Shown here: positions 32,901-62,492 of the stretch, piece by piece | Numbering within the stretch: position 1 is the stretch's first letter | How the letters are laid out: each line of letters opens with the position of its first letter | Source of the DNA: Tubulanus polymorphus | Taxonomy: Eukaryota > Nemertea > Palaeonemertea > Tubulaniformes > Tubulanidae | Direction of reading: 5' to 3' | Assembly (NCBI RefSeq): GCF_964204645.1 | Contig: NC_134027.1 | Location: 12,016,485-12,080,484 of the forward strand | DNA length: 64,000 nt | Translations under genes and position numbers: made by a program | The notes under the pieces: generated by a model | Database searches by the model: none | What the model was told of the DNA's origin: nothing | The model's input: the letters and a program-made list of their open reading frames with translations, nothing else

Positions 32901-35446
32901 CATTTCAGTTGAATTCGAAACAAATATTTTCCAATTAGTTACATTTTCGAAGAAATTTGTATGTCTACCCTGGTATTCAGTGAGGGTCAATCTCATTTCG
33001 ATTCGATGACTTTACGGATAATATACGGATTTGGAAAAGTCCAGTTCAAATTTCACTAGATATGAACTAATTTTCACAACGAATGATTTAGTCATCATCG
33101 CCCTAACCGAGCCAGTGACCATCTGGTGTAGACTGCCGGTACCCCTTGGTCAAAACCGCCATCACCTGTAATCGTTCCCCACCAGTTATTACGTGAGTTT
33201 GTAGAAGTAGTTAAACGAGCTCCGGAGATCCACGGCATTCTTTCTTCTATACTATCATCTCCATAGTTCCAGTCATCAAATTTCCTAATCAGCCTCACCT
33301 TTATCTGCTGATTGTTTTTCGATAAAAACGTATAATCACGAGGCGCCTGCCAAATACCGCCCCATCGACCTAATTATTCATAAATTAAACATATAGTGCA
33401 TTCAAATAAACACGCAATGTATAGTTCTAAAATGGATGATACTGTGCCAGTGCCAGTCATTGAAGATAAAGATTAAGACCCTCAGAGATATAATTTTTCC
33501 GGTTAATAAGTCATAGAATGAATGAGCCATAATTGATGAAGAGTACAAAATGGAACCTATGAAAATAAACGGTTTATTTTGAGAAGGAAGTACCGCAATA
33601 TAAAATGCATTAGATGGGGAGTAACCATAACCATGCATAATGATGAAAGACGGAATAAAAATAACCAAATACTACAGTTAGTATTCATCTAATCAAATTA
33701 TATATAATCAAATAAAAACGAGCATAAGAGAATGGAGCAATACATGTATTTAAAAGAAATGTAAGAGCTATACTAAGACTGAGAAATATTTTGGGTGGTT
33801 GCTACCACCCTTTTTCAGTCTAAAATGATACGTCAAATGAATACACGGCAAATATAGAATAAGACACGAATCACTGCACATAGTTGTTGATGGAGTTGAT
33901 TGAGGACTGAAACCTTTGCCAAGGTTGACTGAGCGATCTGAGTACAAATCAAAGCGAATTCCACTATTATATGTCTTTTTGAAAAAAAATGATTATAGCT
34001 CAAGGGAATTTAAAATTCTTCAAAGAATGGAGGACTACTTCACTTTCCAGTCTAAACCAATTAAAAACATCCTATTTGTGCCCGAATTCGATCATTGAGA
34101 TTCCTTCCTGGTTACTCAATATAAAAGAAGATTACAATCAGAACAATTGATTTTGTGGACTCCGCAATGGACACCGCGGTTCAGATTGTTATACGAACAT
34201 AATTAGAAATTCTGTTGTTATAGATTACTTGGGAAATTAAATCGGTATTTAAGTGACGAAAAGCATGGTTAAATTTATCAAGGCAAGGAAGAAAAGGAAC
34301 TATAATTTCATTTTTAGGTTTAGGTAATGATAACGAGGTAGCGAAGGGGAGAAAAATAATTTTCTGGTTTTTTTGAAATGTGGTATTCAACCACCCGGAT
34401 CCAGTTGCACAGTCACGAGTTAGAGTTAGCTCAGAGTTAAAGTTAGTTCGTTTTCAATGAGTTAACTCCGAGTCAAATCTTAACTCAGAACTGTAGAACT
34501 GGGTCCCGAAGTATATCAAGTATTTCAAAAATTAGAAAATCAAAATTTTAACGTTTCAACAATTTGAGGGATTTTACATCCATTGTTTCATCACGGATAA
34601 TGTCGTCTCACTGATTCATCAACATTGCATTTTATTAGAGGTTAGGCCATGTTATAATATGCCCAAGCGCCGTGGCGCTGTGACAAAATAATAGAAGTTC
34701 TTTGATTTTGAATCGGTACCTAATGTTTGTGCTTCCAACCTATATTCAAAATAAGCGCCTGTGACATTGGCATTATTCTTGATATCATCAGCATATCCCA
34801 AAATTGAATAGTCGTGATTGAGCCGCGGTTGTTGTACATTAACCGATAAAATCGTGTTGTTCGTCCACGCATTGGTGTGACTCGAAACCAATAAGGTCCA
34901 TCCACCTCCGTCTCGTGACATATCACAGTATGTTTTAATTGGTACCTCCGATTCTCTCGGCCGGATATTATAGACGCCGTCCATGTATTGGACACCAGTG
35001 GATTCACCAATGAATTGTAGATCGCGACACGAAAAAGCAACTGTTACGAATAAAACAAATATAGAAATGATTCTTAAGTCTATAGCCGCGATCACACGAG
35101 CATTTTTGGCCCGGGTCAAATTTGGCCCGGAACAACTGTTCTCACGGGTGCCAAATGGGCCCGAGCTTGTTTGGCCCGGCACAAATTTGGCCCGACCGGA
35201 CAATATATTCCGTGATTTTGTGCATGTCTTAATTGAATAGAACAACACATATCTACAACTTACGTGGACAGGCTTGTTGATTACAAGGTTCTGTTTGTTT
35301 CTGTTCCCCAACGCAATCAGCTCCGCCATGTTTAGCCACTGGATTATTGCAAAATCGATGTCTAGAATGGGTTCCTCCATCACAACTGCGATTACAATTC
35401 GTCCAATCACTCCAAGTACCCCAACCACCATCTACGGGCCCATTTG
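29915..35446 (-). CDS. TSP1 plus three fibrinogen-like units, secreted (5' end unresolved)
   Basis: Exons descending: 35,446-35,264; 35,040-34,720; 33,369-33,166; 32,740-32,570; 32,496-32,321; 32,143-32,001; 31,476-31,299; 30,436-30,267; 30,188-29,915 (stop TGA). All junction phases agree. The first exon is a thrombospondin type-1 repeat (WGTWSDWTNCNRSCDGG ... CNQQACP). Unit 1 has SCRDLQF, DGVYNI, YCDMSRDGGGWTLL, RWGGIWQAPRDY and NNWWGTIT. Unit 2 is shorter (CQELKLL, GGGWTLIYARND). Unit 3 has CNDIKNH, YCDMESEEGAYTLL, HWGGVWVAPKAY and ends NPGFIWYWINEG. The layout resembles fibrinogen-C-like matrix or lectin proteins, perhaps the group including coral skeletal-matrix USOMP5-type proteins (recollection, unchecked). 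No signal peptide exon was found. It is transcribed in the same direction as the ADAM gene immediately upstream. Confidence 0.7.
30935..31255. mobile_element. Possible MITE in fibrinogen-like gene intron
   Basis: TGGCGGATTTAGGGG near 30,941 and CCTAGATCCGCCCTTG near 31,238 are imperfect inverses. They bound a region rich in AAGTCTTGAAAAATTTTTTGC-like words, between two exons of unit 3. A related GCGGATC-type end occurs in the NUBP1-like intron. Confidence 0.4.
33400..34719. other. Intron of the fibrinogen-like gene, with a small MITE
   Basis: A 1.35-kb intron between the two halves of unit 1. About 34,397-34,507 is a foldback (GGATCCAGTTGCACAGT against ACTGTAGAACTGGGTCC) containing AGTTAGAGTTAGCTCAGAGTT words. 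About 33,775-33,822 forms a hairpin around GGGTGGTTGCTACCACCC. No other exon was recognised. Confidence 0.5.
35085..35215. repeat. TTTGGCCCG cluster
   Basis: TTTGGCCCG and its inverse occur about six times in 130 bp in both orientations (e.g. TTTTTGGCCCGGGTC, CCAAATGGGCCCGAGC). They lie inside the short intron between the TSP1 exon and unit 1. It is GC-rich in an AT-rich background and resembles the palindromic core of a MITE. Confidence 0.6.
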
Positions 35447-35775
35447 CTAGCATAGAATATATGAAGTGTATGTCATTCATTGTATTCGTAAACGTGACAT
35501 ACCGTCTATCTAATTAGCAGATGATATTACAAGTATATGTATGATAGTCTAGAATGAAGCGAAAGATGCCTACTTGTGTTTGGCTCGTTCAATACGAAAG
35601 ATTGGCATTCATTTTGAATACACATCTGTAAGTAAATGCAACATGTACCTATACATTTCAGCTAAACGGGTGCATAGAAAAATGTAGAAAAGCCACTTGA
35701 ATGAGGGATGTTAAACAGTCACACAAAACGTCATCGACACATCTGCATTGTAGTTTACAACTAGCAGTTAGAAGC

Positions 35776-36935
35776 AATAAAGAAGTGTCCAGTTTCTTGG
35801 CGCCATTTTGTGGCGGTCCCTCGAGGTCCCCATTGTCGCGCTAATTTGCGCTCATTTTTAAAACATAAGTTTTGATTGAATGTCATATAGCTCTACAGCC
35901 CCTTGCTTGATAAACTTCATTTATAGACCATTTTCAAGGGAATGGAATGCAGATATTTGCCGGTGATTCTTTGATTCTCTTTGATGTGAAACCAAGGACC
36001 GCATATTTTAACCGCGCGTCAAAAAATTTGCGATTTTTATTAATTTTGAAATATCTAAGTGGTTTCTTAGTGGTTTCAAGAAATTTTTAAATGCCATTTA
36101 ATTTCTTCACATTTTCCATGAGATTATAATCCCAATCTTGTTTGGAAAATATTTGGAGGCAGCATTCGTTTAAGCTTGCTTTCGGGATCCGGTTTTTCCC
36201 GCTATTGAAGTTTGAACGGCGCAGTCCGTCCAGCCTAGCGCCGATTTTGTGTTTGGTGAAATCACGGACTCTAAAACGTTTTGGGGTCGATGGTTAAATG
36301 GTGGCCATCAATTTAAACCGCTTATGACATGTTAAAAACACAAGTCTCTCTCGTAATCCCTCATTATGGGATCATACGATGAATTTACTGAATCTCGACC
36401 TTCTTGCTGGAAAACGTGACCAGAAAACCTTACTGATATCAAATTCCAATTATCATGAATATCATATCTGTCCCCCATTTAATATTCTGTTTTACAGGGT
36501 CAATATCCATTTATGCAACTGAACTGAACCACATATTCAAAAACATATCAAAACCTTGATTTTGTTCTATAGTCTCCAACCATGAGCGATACATTCTGTT
36601 CAAATGTAAATATAGGCTCTCAACTAAGTCACCTTAACAATCAGCACAGGAAAGTCTTCTTTCTTTCAAGAAATCCTTTAATTTCCCGACGCTACAAAAC
36701 TCGTACTCCTCAAAGCACTCAAAGTCCGTTTTCAACCATACGAAAATAAAGGTAACGTATAACCTTAAGAATCAATATTGATAACTAGAAACAAGTATGA
36801 AATCGTATTTTTGCCATTTCCTTTCCCAAATCTCAATGTTCAGTGAAATGGCGGTGCGCAGTGAGTGACCCCTTTGGCGCGTAATCTCAAACTCCAGCGA
36901 ATACAGATTAGTCGTCAGGAAATATATTTAAACCC
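35776..36935. mobile_element. Truncated copy of the long-arm foldback element
   Basis: It begins AATAAAGAAGTGTCCAG and repeats GGCGCCATTTTGTGGCGGTCC from the element at 27,390. It is then shortened inside the left arm and ends within the right arm near GATTAGTCGTCAGG. It sits in the gap between the last identified ADAM exon and the TSP1 exon. Confidence 0.75.
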
Positions 36936-37352
36936 ACTTTAATACAGCTGCTTCTCTCCTATTATTCCTAAAGGCAGCAAATTTGATAATGACAAATTAT
37001 TGCAAATAATATATAACCCATGGATTGACACCTAGTGAAAAGTTATAACATTTACTTAATGACAGCCGACGTATTGTGGGTGATGCCTAACTTAAATATA
37101 CACCAGTGTTATAATCATATCCAAAGTGACCATGGTGTCCCTGGACCCCTAGTTACAAGAAAAATCCCCAAATACACAAACCTCCATGTCACATTTCACC
37201 TATATGTATATATTACTACATTATCCATTTTCCACCAGGCGCCAATATTTTCTTCGTAAGTATTTTCCTTGTCATTGTATTCTTGTTATCTCTATCTATT
37301 AGGGTTATTTTACTATAGTGCAAAATTGAAAGATTTCTTATGAATTATTTAC

Positions 37353-55587
<18,235 letters not shown>

Positions 55588-56979
55588 CTGAAAACACGAT
55601 AGGAGCGAATCAAAACGATGCCAACTGACGATTATCTCTATAGTGTGATAGTGTGAGAGTTCGAAACGTCGTGTATTTTGATTTTAATTCTCTTGATAAG
55701 AAAAATCGATCTTATTGTTTTATATTCTGTATATAGTGGGTTTAAAACTAATTAACGATTGCAACGAAATTTGACTTTTTAATCAATTGTCTAATGTGTA
55801 TGTATGTAGCTGCATAAAGTAAGCCTGCAACACCGTCTTTTACTCTAAGTATTACATATACCTCATCTAAGGTTGATAAGTCTCTATCGTGACGAATCGA
55901 GTGTAGACGTTGTGGGTAGATCTCTTCAGAGGCTTAAAAGGAAAGATATTACATTCAATCGGATTTAAACGTCATACGTTCCATCATTATATTCTAGCAG
56001 AAAACATAGACATGGTGTAAATCAGTTTCATACTTCCAAATTTAGATTTTTTTCTGTGTAATACGAAAATATGTTTTGACATACGTACATTTTCGTTTGT
56101 TCTTAGTTTCAGGAAAAATGCTGACCATTTGTTACTTACTGGTTTCATGTGAGATAATGATGTCATATTGCATCAACAGGACACACACCACCAAGGATGC
56201 CCAACAGCTCATTTTATGTTATTTTTCTGAAGTAAAAAGGATACTTTGCTTTGTGTGATAGGCCACGCTAAGAATGCCCTTGTTTCTCATCAGCCCTTTG
56301 AGTGACGAGGGCGGGAGTTTTTTTAAAATTTTTACCTCCCTTTTTTAAATAGGTAGATAGGTAAAGCCTTATCCAAAATTCCAAAACTGACGTGGGAGAC
56401 TATTTTTTCATTTTTCATTTTAAAATTTTAGGCGATAACTACCTAGAATCAGGATGGAAAGCACTTCGTCGCCGAAATACTCACCTATACCACAGTCACA
56501 ATTGGGGAAAGACCGCGTAGAAAAAACATAAAAATGCGATTAGGTTGTTTATCGGATGCGTGCGGGAGTGTTTTTACTTTTTTTTAAACGAAACAAAAAC
56601 ATATTTCTGCATGCGCGATGCGCATTTCTATTTTCATTTTTTACTGACGGACTTCTTTTGACGCGCGCGGAAAGTGATGAGAAACAAGCAACTTTTTTGC
56701 GTGGCCATATATACATCTTTTAAAACGTTTTTATAAGTACGTGACCCATGTATATGTAGAGCCAATGACGTACATATTCTCTATGGATATATATCGTTAG
56801 GGTTTGTCCTTAGTGAACGGGGTCAGATTAGTTGTCCAACGCCTACGTTTTGGGGATCTTAAATCATTGAAAAAGTTTCTTCTCGTGGACTTTCTTCCCA
56901 CCTTTTTTACCTAATTATTTCTCATCGACATTTTCTTACCATCCAGAAATATTAGGCTGCGTCGAGGGAAAAATGTAAT

Positions 56980-57235
56980 GAGGGCGCCAGAACGCCAGAA
57001 CGCCAAAACGAAAAAAAAACGTCAAATTTTCTCTGAAAGTTCGTTTTGGCGCGCCAAAACAACGAATATTCCGTTTTGGCGGGGGCGCCAAAACGAACTT
57101 TTAGAGAAATTTCGACGTTTTTCGTTGTTTTGACGGGGCGCCAAAACGGAATTTTCTTTGTTTTGGCGGGCGCCAAAACGGACATTCAGAGAAATTTGGA
57201 CGTTTTTTTTGTTTTGGCGTTCTGGCGCCCTGATT
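56980..57235. repeat. Palindromic GGCGCCAAAACG cluster
   Basis: GGGCGCCAGAACGCCAGAACG at 56,983 is mirrored by CGTTCTGGCGCCC ending at about 57,231. Between them are at least six alternating GGCGCCAAAACG/CGTTTTGGCG words and the inverse pair GTCAAATTTTCTCTGAA / TTCAGAGAAATTTGGAC. The translated frames of both strands look alike because of the symmetry and are not genes. Confidence 0.9.
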
Positions 57236-57532
57236 TGCATACCAGAGGTTTTTCGTCATGGCCCTTATCAGCCACCATAGATATTCAATATGATAGCAAT
57301 TATTTCAAGCGTAGGATGGTAAGCACTTACAGAATATGGCTAACTTGATTTTTTCAACAAGTTTTTCTGTTTGAGTTTTGAAGCAGCTGTGGGGAAACGT
57401 CAGTTGGATACCGTCAATTTACTTCTTTGAACATGAAAAACACTTTTGACGTATTCTGTCTTTCCGTTCTACCCGCTGCCATGTATCGGTCTCTTATAAT
57501 AGTCAATAGATATGATAGTCCTCGAATCTAGA

Positions 57533-57775
57533 AGTGTTTTCGTTCGCGAATATTTTTCGATTGAAATTAATTTTTCATGACAAAATCATTTTATGGTTTT
57601 CTCGCGCGAGAATTCAAAACTTTTTCTTTTTTCACGAGAGAAAACAAAAAAAAATGTAATAAAGTTTTACCTTTCTCGGGTTAGAAAACAAATATTGTAA
57701 ATTTTTTATCGTGCCTCTAGCCGTTCAGAGAATTTTCAAAAACGAAAATGTTCTGAATTCTCGCGCGAGAAATAT
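57533..57775. repeat. Inverted repeat with CTCGCGCGAGAATTC ends
   Basis: TTCTCGCGCGAGAATTCAAAA at about 57,599 and TCTGAATTCTCGCGCGAGAAA near 57,752 are inverses about 150 bp apart. Another degenerate copy (TTCTCGCGCAAGATTTCAAAA) is at 59,453. Confidence 0.6.
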
Positions 57776-58279
57776 GTGATTTAATGTTAAGTTATAACCT
57801 CGACATTAATTCATTTACGAGCAAAACATGGGGAAACTTTGTATTACTAGTAATGAATTAATTAGATTCATAATGTTCGGATAATAACTAGTCATTAAGG
57901 ACCAGCATTAATGGATTTACTATTTATACTTTTTTTTTATTCCCGAGTATCTTACTAGTCTTTCTTTGATATAAAACATCTGCAAATCCGTTCAAGCATA
58001 GTACTTATTCGAACATTTTTAAAAGTTCCCTCGTCAAGTTTCCTAAAATTTTTCAGCTTGCAGAAATAAATAAAGTGGTAATTTTCGGAATGTCAATGAA
58101 CTCTATGAATGAAACACTTCAGAGAACATGTAGTGATTTCTGAAATAGTTTTTATGTTTCACCTTCTGTGACCAATCCCAAATGTGTGTAAAAATGAAGC
58201 CATATTTTGGTGCTTAACGACCCTCTCATTTTATGATGAAAATATTCACAGCATTATTAACAGGGAGAATTATACTTAC

Positions 58280-58560
58280 GTTTCAGGTAAAATCGTGAAA
58301 TCATCCACCAGCTGCCTTATTTGAAATGCCAACCACAAACTGACAGTTATACTGTATTCGATATCTTATTTATTCAGTGATTTCATCATTAAAACCATCA
58401 TGAATATCCTAACAGCTGTTTCTCACAGATTATATTCGATTCGAATTATATCAATTATTTCCTCTCGTTATTTTTCCACAGATCTTCTCCATGATTAGCA
58501 ACAGGTGCGCACACAATGTACTGAATTGTATCCAAAGGCCTTTTCGGCCTCGCGATATAT
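58280..58560. repeat. Duplicated segment, copy 1
   Basis: CACCAGCTGCCTTATTTGAA, CTAACAGCTGTTTC, ATTCGAATT and CCAAAGGCCTTTTCG occur in the same order at about 59,775-60,000. On the minus strand the first word lies at an acceptor-like GGCAG followed by CTGGTGGATGATTTC up to GTAAGT. This could be an upstream ADAM prodomain exon (LVDDFTILPET), but that is unproven. Confidence 0.5.
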
Positions 58561-58824
58561 ATGGATTTCACTCCATTATCAGATTATGAAAAGAAATAAA
58601 CTTACTAATATAAACATTAGCTGAACAATTTGCGGGATTTCCAACGCAAGGCCGTCTCAATTTTCGCAGCAGCGGCACTGAATTTAGACTCTGAATTCTG
58701 AAGTCTTATTCACGCCGGGAGTGGTTTTTACGAGGATGATCGATTTGCCTCTTTCTATCATGGAATTTGCTAATAACAGTTACAATGTACAATACTTTAG
58801 GGTGTTATGTCACTTATAATCATA

Positions 58825-58995
58825 ACTGGAATCCCACAATAAAGACGAGAACATAATAAAGTCCAACAACGTTTCCTTGAGCTGGTAGTTTTTGCCCATA
58901 AACTAATAGTCATCTTCAGGGATATCAGTGTCAAACCTACCAGCTTAAGGAAACGTTTTCGAACTACTTTATTTTCTTGTCTTCATTGTGTGATT
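58825..58995. repeat. Foldback element, ~65-bp arms
   Basis: CACAATAAAGACGAGAACATAATAAAG with AACGTTTCCTTGAGCTGGTAG (58,835-58,890) is inverted at 58,937-58,993 (CTACCAGCTTAAGGAAACGTT ... CTTTATTTTCTTGTCTTCATTGTG). Probable MITE. Confidence 0.8.
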
Positions 58996-59774
58996 CTCGT
59001 TATGTTATCGTCTCAACACGGATATTGTGTTTTATCGATGGCGATCATAAGTAAATTTTGATTATGAATCATATAGTGAGTTACTCGGAAGAAAATACAA
59101 CGATGTTAGTAACCAATTAAGAGAGGAAAATTAATTTTCAAAGCCACGGGATCCTAATGTCGTCGGTCCATCAGCTAGCTGTCCGTCAATTTCCATCCAT
59201 GCGCAAAATAGACTGCCGGGTGGAATCGAATTTGGTAAACATTGAGAAAGGACCTTTAATATTCAAACGAGTTTTTCGATCAGTCAATCTTTCCGCAGTC
59301 AGTAGCTATCTTATTTCCATCAGTTCTCGTTCATATATGGGTATGTTGGCTGATTCGGGCCATACTAAAAAATTCTTCTATACGGCTAGAGGAACAGTAA
59401 AAAATTTTCACATTGGCCCGTATTTGGTTTTCTAAATTCGAAACTTTTGGTTTTCTCGCGCAAGATTTCAAAAAGCTGGGTCGCGGGGATGATTTGAATA
59501 AAGATTGAAATCCCATTTTATTCATTTACTAAATCGGATTAAAATAAAAAAATATAGATTTAGAGAAATTATCAAAATTGCTTCTGTGTGATTTACTAAA
59601 TCCGAGTAAAATGTATGGAAATGGAAAATGATATTGTCCTCAGGACGCTTTCGTAGATATGAAAAAGACCTTTACTTTCGGTGGTCGTTTAAATCAATGT
59701 TGAAACAATTTCTGGTTGTGATAAAAATGATCCATAACATTGCTTTTTGTACATGTATAAAAACGCGAACTGAA

Positions 59775-60000
59775 ATTCATCAACCAGCTGCCTTATTTGA
59801 AGTGCCAGATAATCATCCTCTTTTATAAACCGATTGCATTATCGAGAAGCATTATTGATATCAAAACAGCTGTTTCCAGCAGATTAAATCGAATTCGTGT
59901 CGTATATCAAATTTTCTTCTCTAGTCGGTGTTATTTCATCGTGCTCACTATTTAAGACCTTGTACCCTTGAACTTGAACCCAAAGCCCTTTTCGCCCTTA
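59775..60000. repeat. Duplicated segment, copy 2
   Basis: CAACCAGCTGCCTTATTTGAA, AAACAGCTGTTTCC and CAAAGCCCTTTTCG parallel 58,280-58,560 about 1.5 kb away in the same orientation. Confidence 0.5.
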
Positions 60001-61970
60001 CGATAAACTTACCTTTTTAGAATGACATTTTTGAAGTGCGTTTATCTTTTCATATCTACTTAATCTCATTGTTTTGACTTGCAAACTGATACGATCACAG
60101 TTATTCAAAGTTGATAAGTGAACCCACATTATTGATGACGATAAGATAGATTTATTTTTGAACGTTTTGAGGTTTCAACCATGAACAAGTTGAAAGACTT
60201 TTTCGTTTCTCTGTTGATGAGGTATAGTTAGAACCTCGAAACGTTAGAAATAAAATCTAGCTAATCATAATCAATGTTGGGTTCACTTATCATATCAATG
60301 TTTTATTGTATCTTAATGATAGGATATTGTTTATTTGATTATACGGAATTTTTGCAAAATTGATGAAAAACAGTAGGCCTTTTTAAATTGGTAATGATAT
60401 TTTTAATGAAGGACTGGTTTGAAGCAACAATTAGCTTATAGAAGAAAGCAGCCCTAGAAAAGAAAGAATATATAATAACAACTGAACAAGAAAGAGAAAA
60501 TATAGCTGCAAGGCAGCGACAATCCGGGTTTTGTGCCTGAAGATATGCGAATAAAAATGATTTATTGAAATGAAAAAAAAATTGTTTGTTGTCGGAATTC
60601 GAATCTGATGACTGGCACAAATACATTAAAGCTAAGCGTACATCGACAAAGCGACTGGAGACAACTTGTTGCTGGTGATCGAGTACATCGTACACGCACA
60701 TCGAAAATCTAGTAAAAACCAGTAACTTCGTGGCTCACGCCGGTTGCTAGGTCCATAGCGCGAATATCGACAGCAACTGAGATGTGGTATCAAGCAAATA
60801 TTCTTGAGGGCATCTGTCACGTGACAAATTGTTTTGTTTTAGTCAGTTGTGTCATATGTAAGTTTAAGTTTAAGTTTATTGCTCCACAACTAGCTCATTC
60901 CACAGAGCAGAACATACATTACATTACATTAATAAAATAACTGCTAACCTTTCTTTATATATCGCCAAATCTAGAAGGTGTGACGCAGATAAATTGAAAA
61001 GATTTTGGAGTAAACCTTCATGAGGGACCAGAAATATTTAGGGATGCATTTAAATTTTCTTAAACTTTGCGAAAATGGGCACACTAAAAGAAAATGAAAT
61101 TCGTCACCGACCACTCCCATATTACACTTTCTTTCATTCCGTTCAATGTGGTGATATCTACCCTCCTCTATAGGTAACCTGTAGTTGGAGCATATGAAGG
61201 TTTAAAGGAAAGGAAGATAAATGCTCTTCAAATTTTCAAATTTGTTGTCTCAAATCGCAGTATCGATGTACGATAATATATCCCAATATGATCCTCAAAT
61301 TACCTTCGAAACCATAGGGTTCAAACTCTGTCTAGACTCTTGACAGTAGCTCCTCAGAACTAGGGCAAAAAAAACTTGCATTCAATTGGCAAGTTTCATG
61401 GTAACCTGTGTCTCTGCTGGCCACAGACGAACTATGTGTGGAGGGAAGGCCACCATGCCCACTTGATGAAGTTGGTGAGGAGCTTGAAACTCACCAAAAT
61501 CATAGAACATATCTCGGAGCTAGAATTCCAATTGATTATACAACTGTAGTTACAAAATATGCATGTCATGGGCTATAATTACAAAATATGGGCGGACAGG
61601 CAGATGAAAATTGAATGCAATAGTCCCAGGTCAGTCAAAGATTGAAGTGAATCTTTAATTGAGTTTCCCATGTGACCAGCAGAGACACTAGTTCTTATAG
61701 AACATTGAGAGGCAACATATTTCGTACATGATATACATGAAAAACCTTTAATAGAAGATGAATCATTACAATTACTAAGTAGAGACAGGTATAATGTCAA
61801 CGCAGTATAAATGAAAATACAGAAGACTCAGCTCAAGTCGGACTTTTGGAAACCGTGCAAATTTGTCAGACTTGAGAGTGATACAGAGTTAAACGGTTAT
61901 TCGAGTCAATCGGATCCGACTTGAGTGGAGTGTGCTTAAAGAAAATCTTTCTACAAATAAATGTAAGCTA
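60001..61970. other. Gene-free stretch
   Basis: It holds simple repeats (AAGTTT units near 60,860, ACATT units near 60,915) and a weak inverted pair around CTGTGTCTCTGCTGG (61,409) and CCAGCAGAGACAC (61,676). No recognisable exon was seen. Confidence 0.4.
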
Positions 61971-61978
61971 TCTGTCTT

Positions 61979-62492
61979 TAGGCCAAAAAATGATACCATC
62001 TTTCTCATTTTCAAAATGACCAAGATTTGAATTTTTGGAAATATTGACCAGGCAGGCAGCATTTTTATTTTCAATAAAAATATTTAGAAGCAACCCTTCT
62101 TTGTTTTTTGCTACATGTGCACTCCCACTGAATGAAAACATTGTCAAAACATCTTTTACAGTTTTTAACACGCCTTGAATATCTTGGTAGATTGACACGA
62201 AGGGCCAAGGCAGACAGGTCTAGGGTGTCTGTGTCCAAATTCACACACAACACCATATTCAACATATTTTGTCAAACGAATTCATCCGACACAACAATTG
62301 TTTACTCGTCACTGCTCAACGTGGTTGATTACCTCTTGTACTCAAACTCAAACCCCAATACAATGAAAAAAAAGAACGGGAGGAAGATACGCCGACACCA
62401 GCGTGAACAGTTTTTACTTCACTTTTTGCAATCCAAGAGCTAATTTTCAGCCACCCGGCCAGAAACAAGGTATAAATTTTTTTTGGCCTTAT
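61979..62492. mobile_element. ~0.5-kb relative of the 16-kb MITE
   Basis: AGGCCAAAAAATGATACC at the left and GGTATAAATTTTTTTTGGCCT at the right are inverses and match the ends of 16,128-16,351, including GAAACAAGG next to the right end. The internal ~100-codon frame (62,132-62,443) has no recognised domain. Confidence 0.55.

Noticed and set aside
33775-33822. Hairpin around GGGTGGTTGCTACCACCC as a structured RNA
   Set aside because: Short stem with no conserved motif of a known RNA class; probably chance or a tiny MITE.
37080-37165. A further ADAM exon (GPGTPWSLWI then stop)
   Set aside because: Splice signals are weak and the residues do not fit the family. The exon at 37,353-37,401, which fits in phase and motif, was preferred.
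56952-57348. Several frames with repeated FWRPRQN-like words
   Set aside because: They are symmetrical products of the GGCGCCAAAACG palindrome and appear on both strands.
62071-62443. Possible gene with Cys/Lys-rich frames on both strands
   Set aside because: It lies wholly inside an inverted-repeat element and no domain was recognised.
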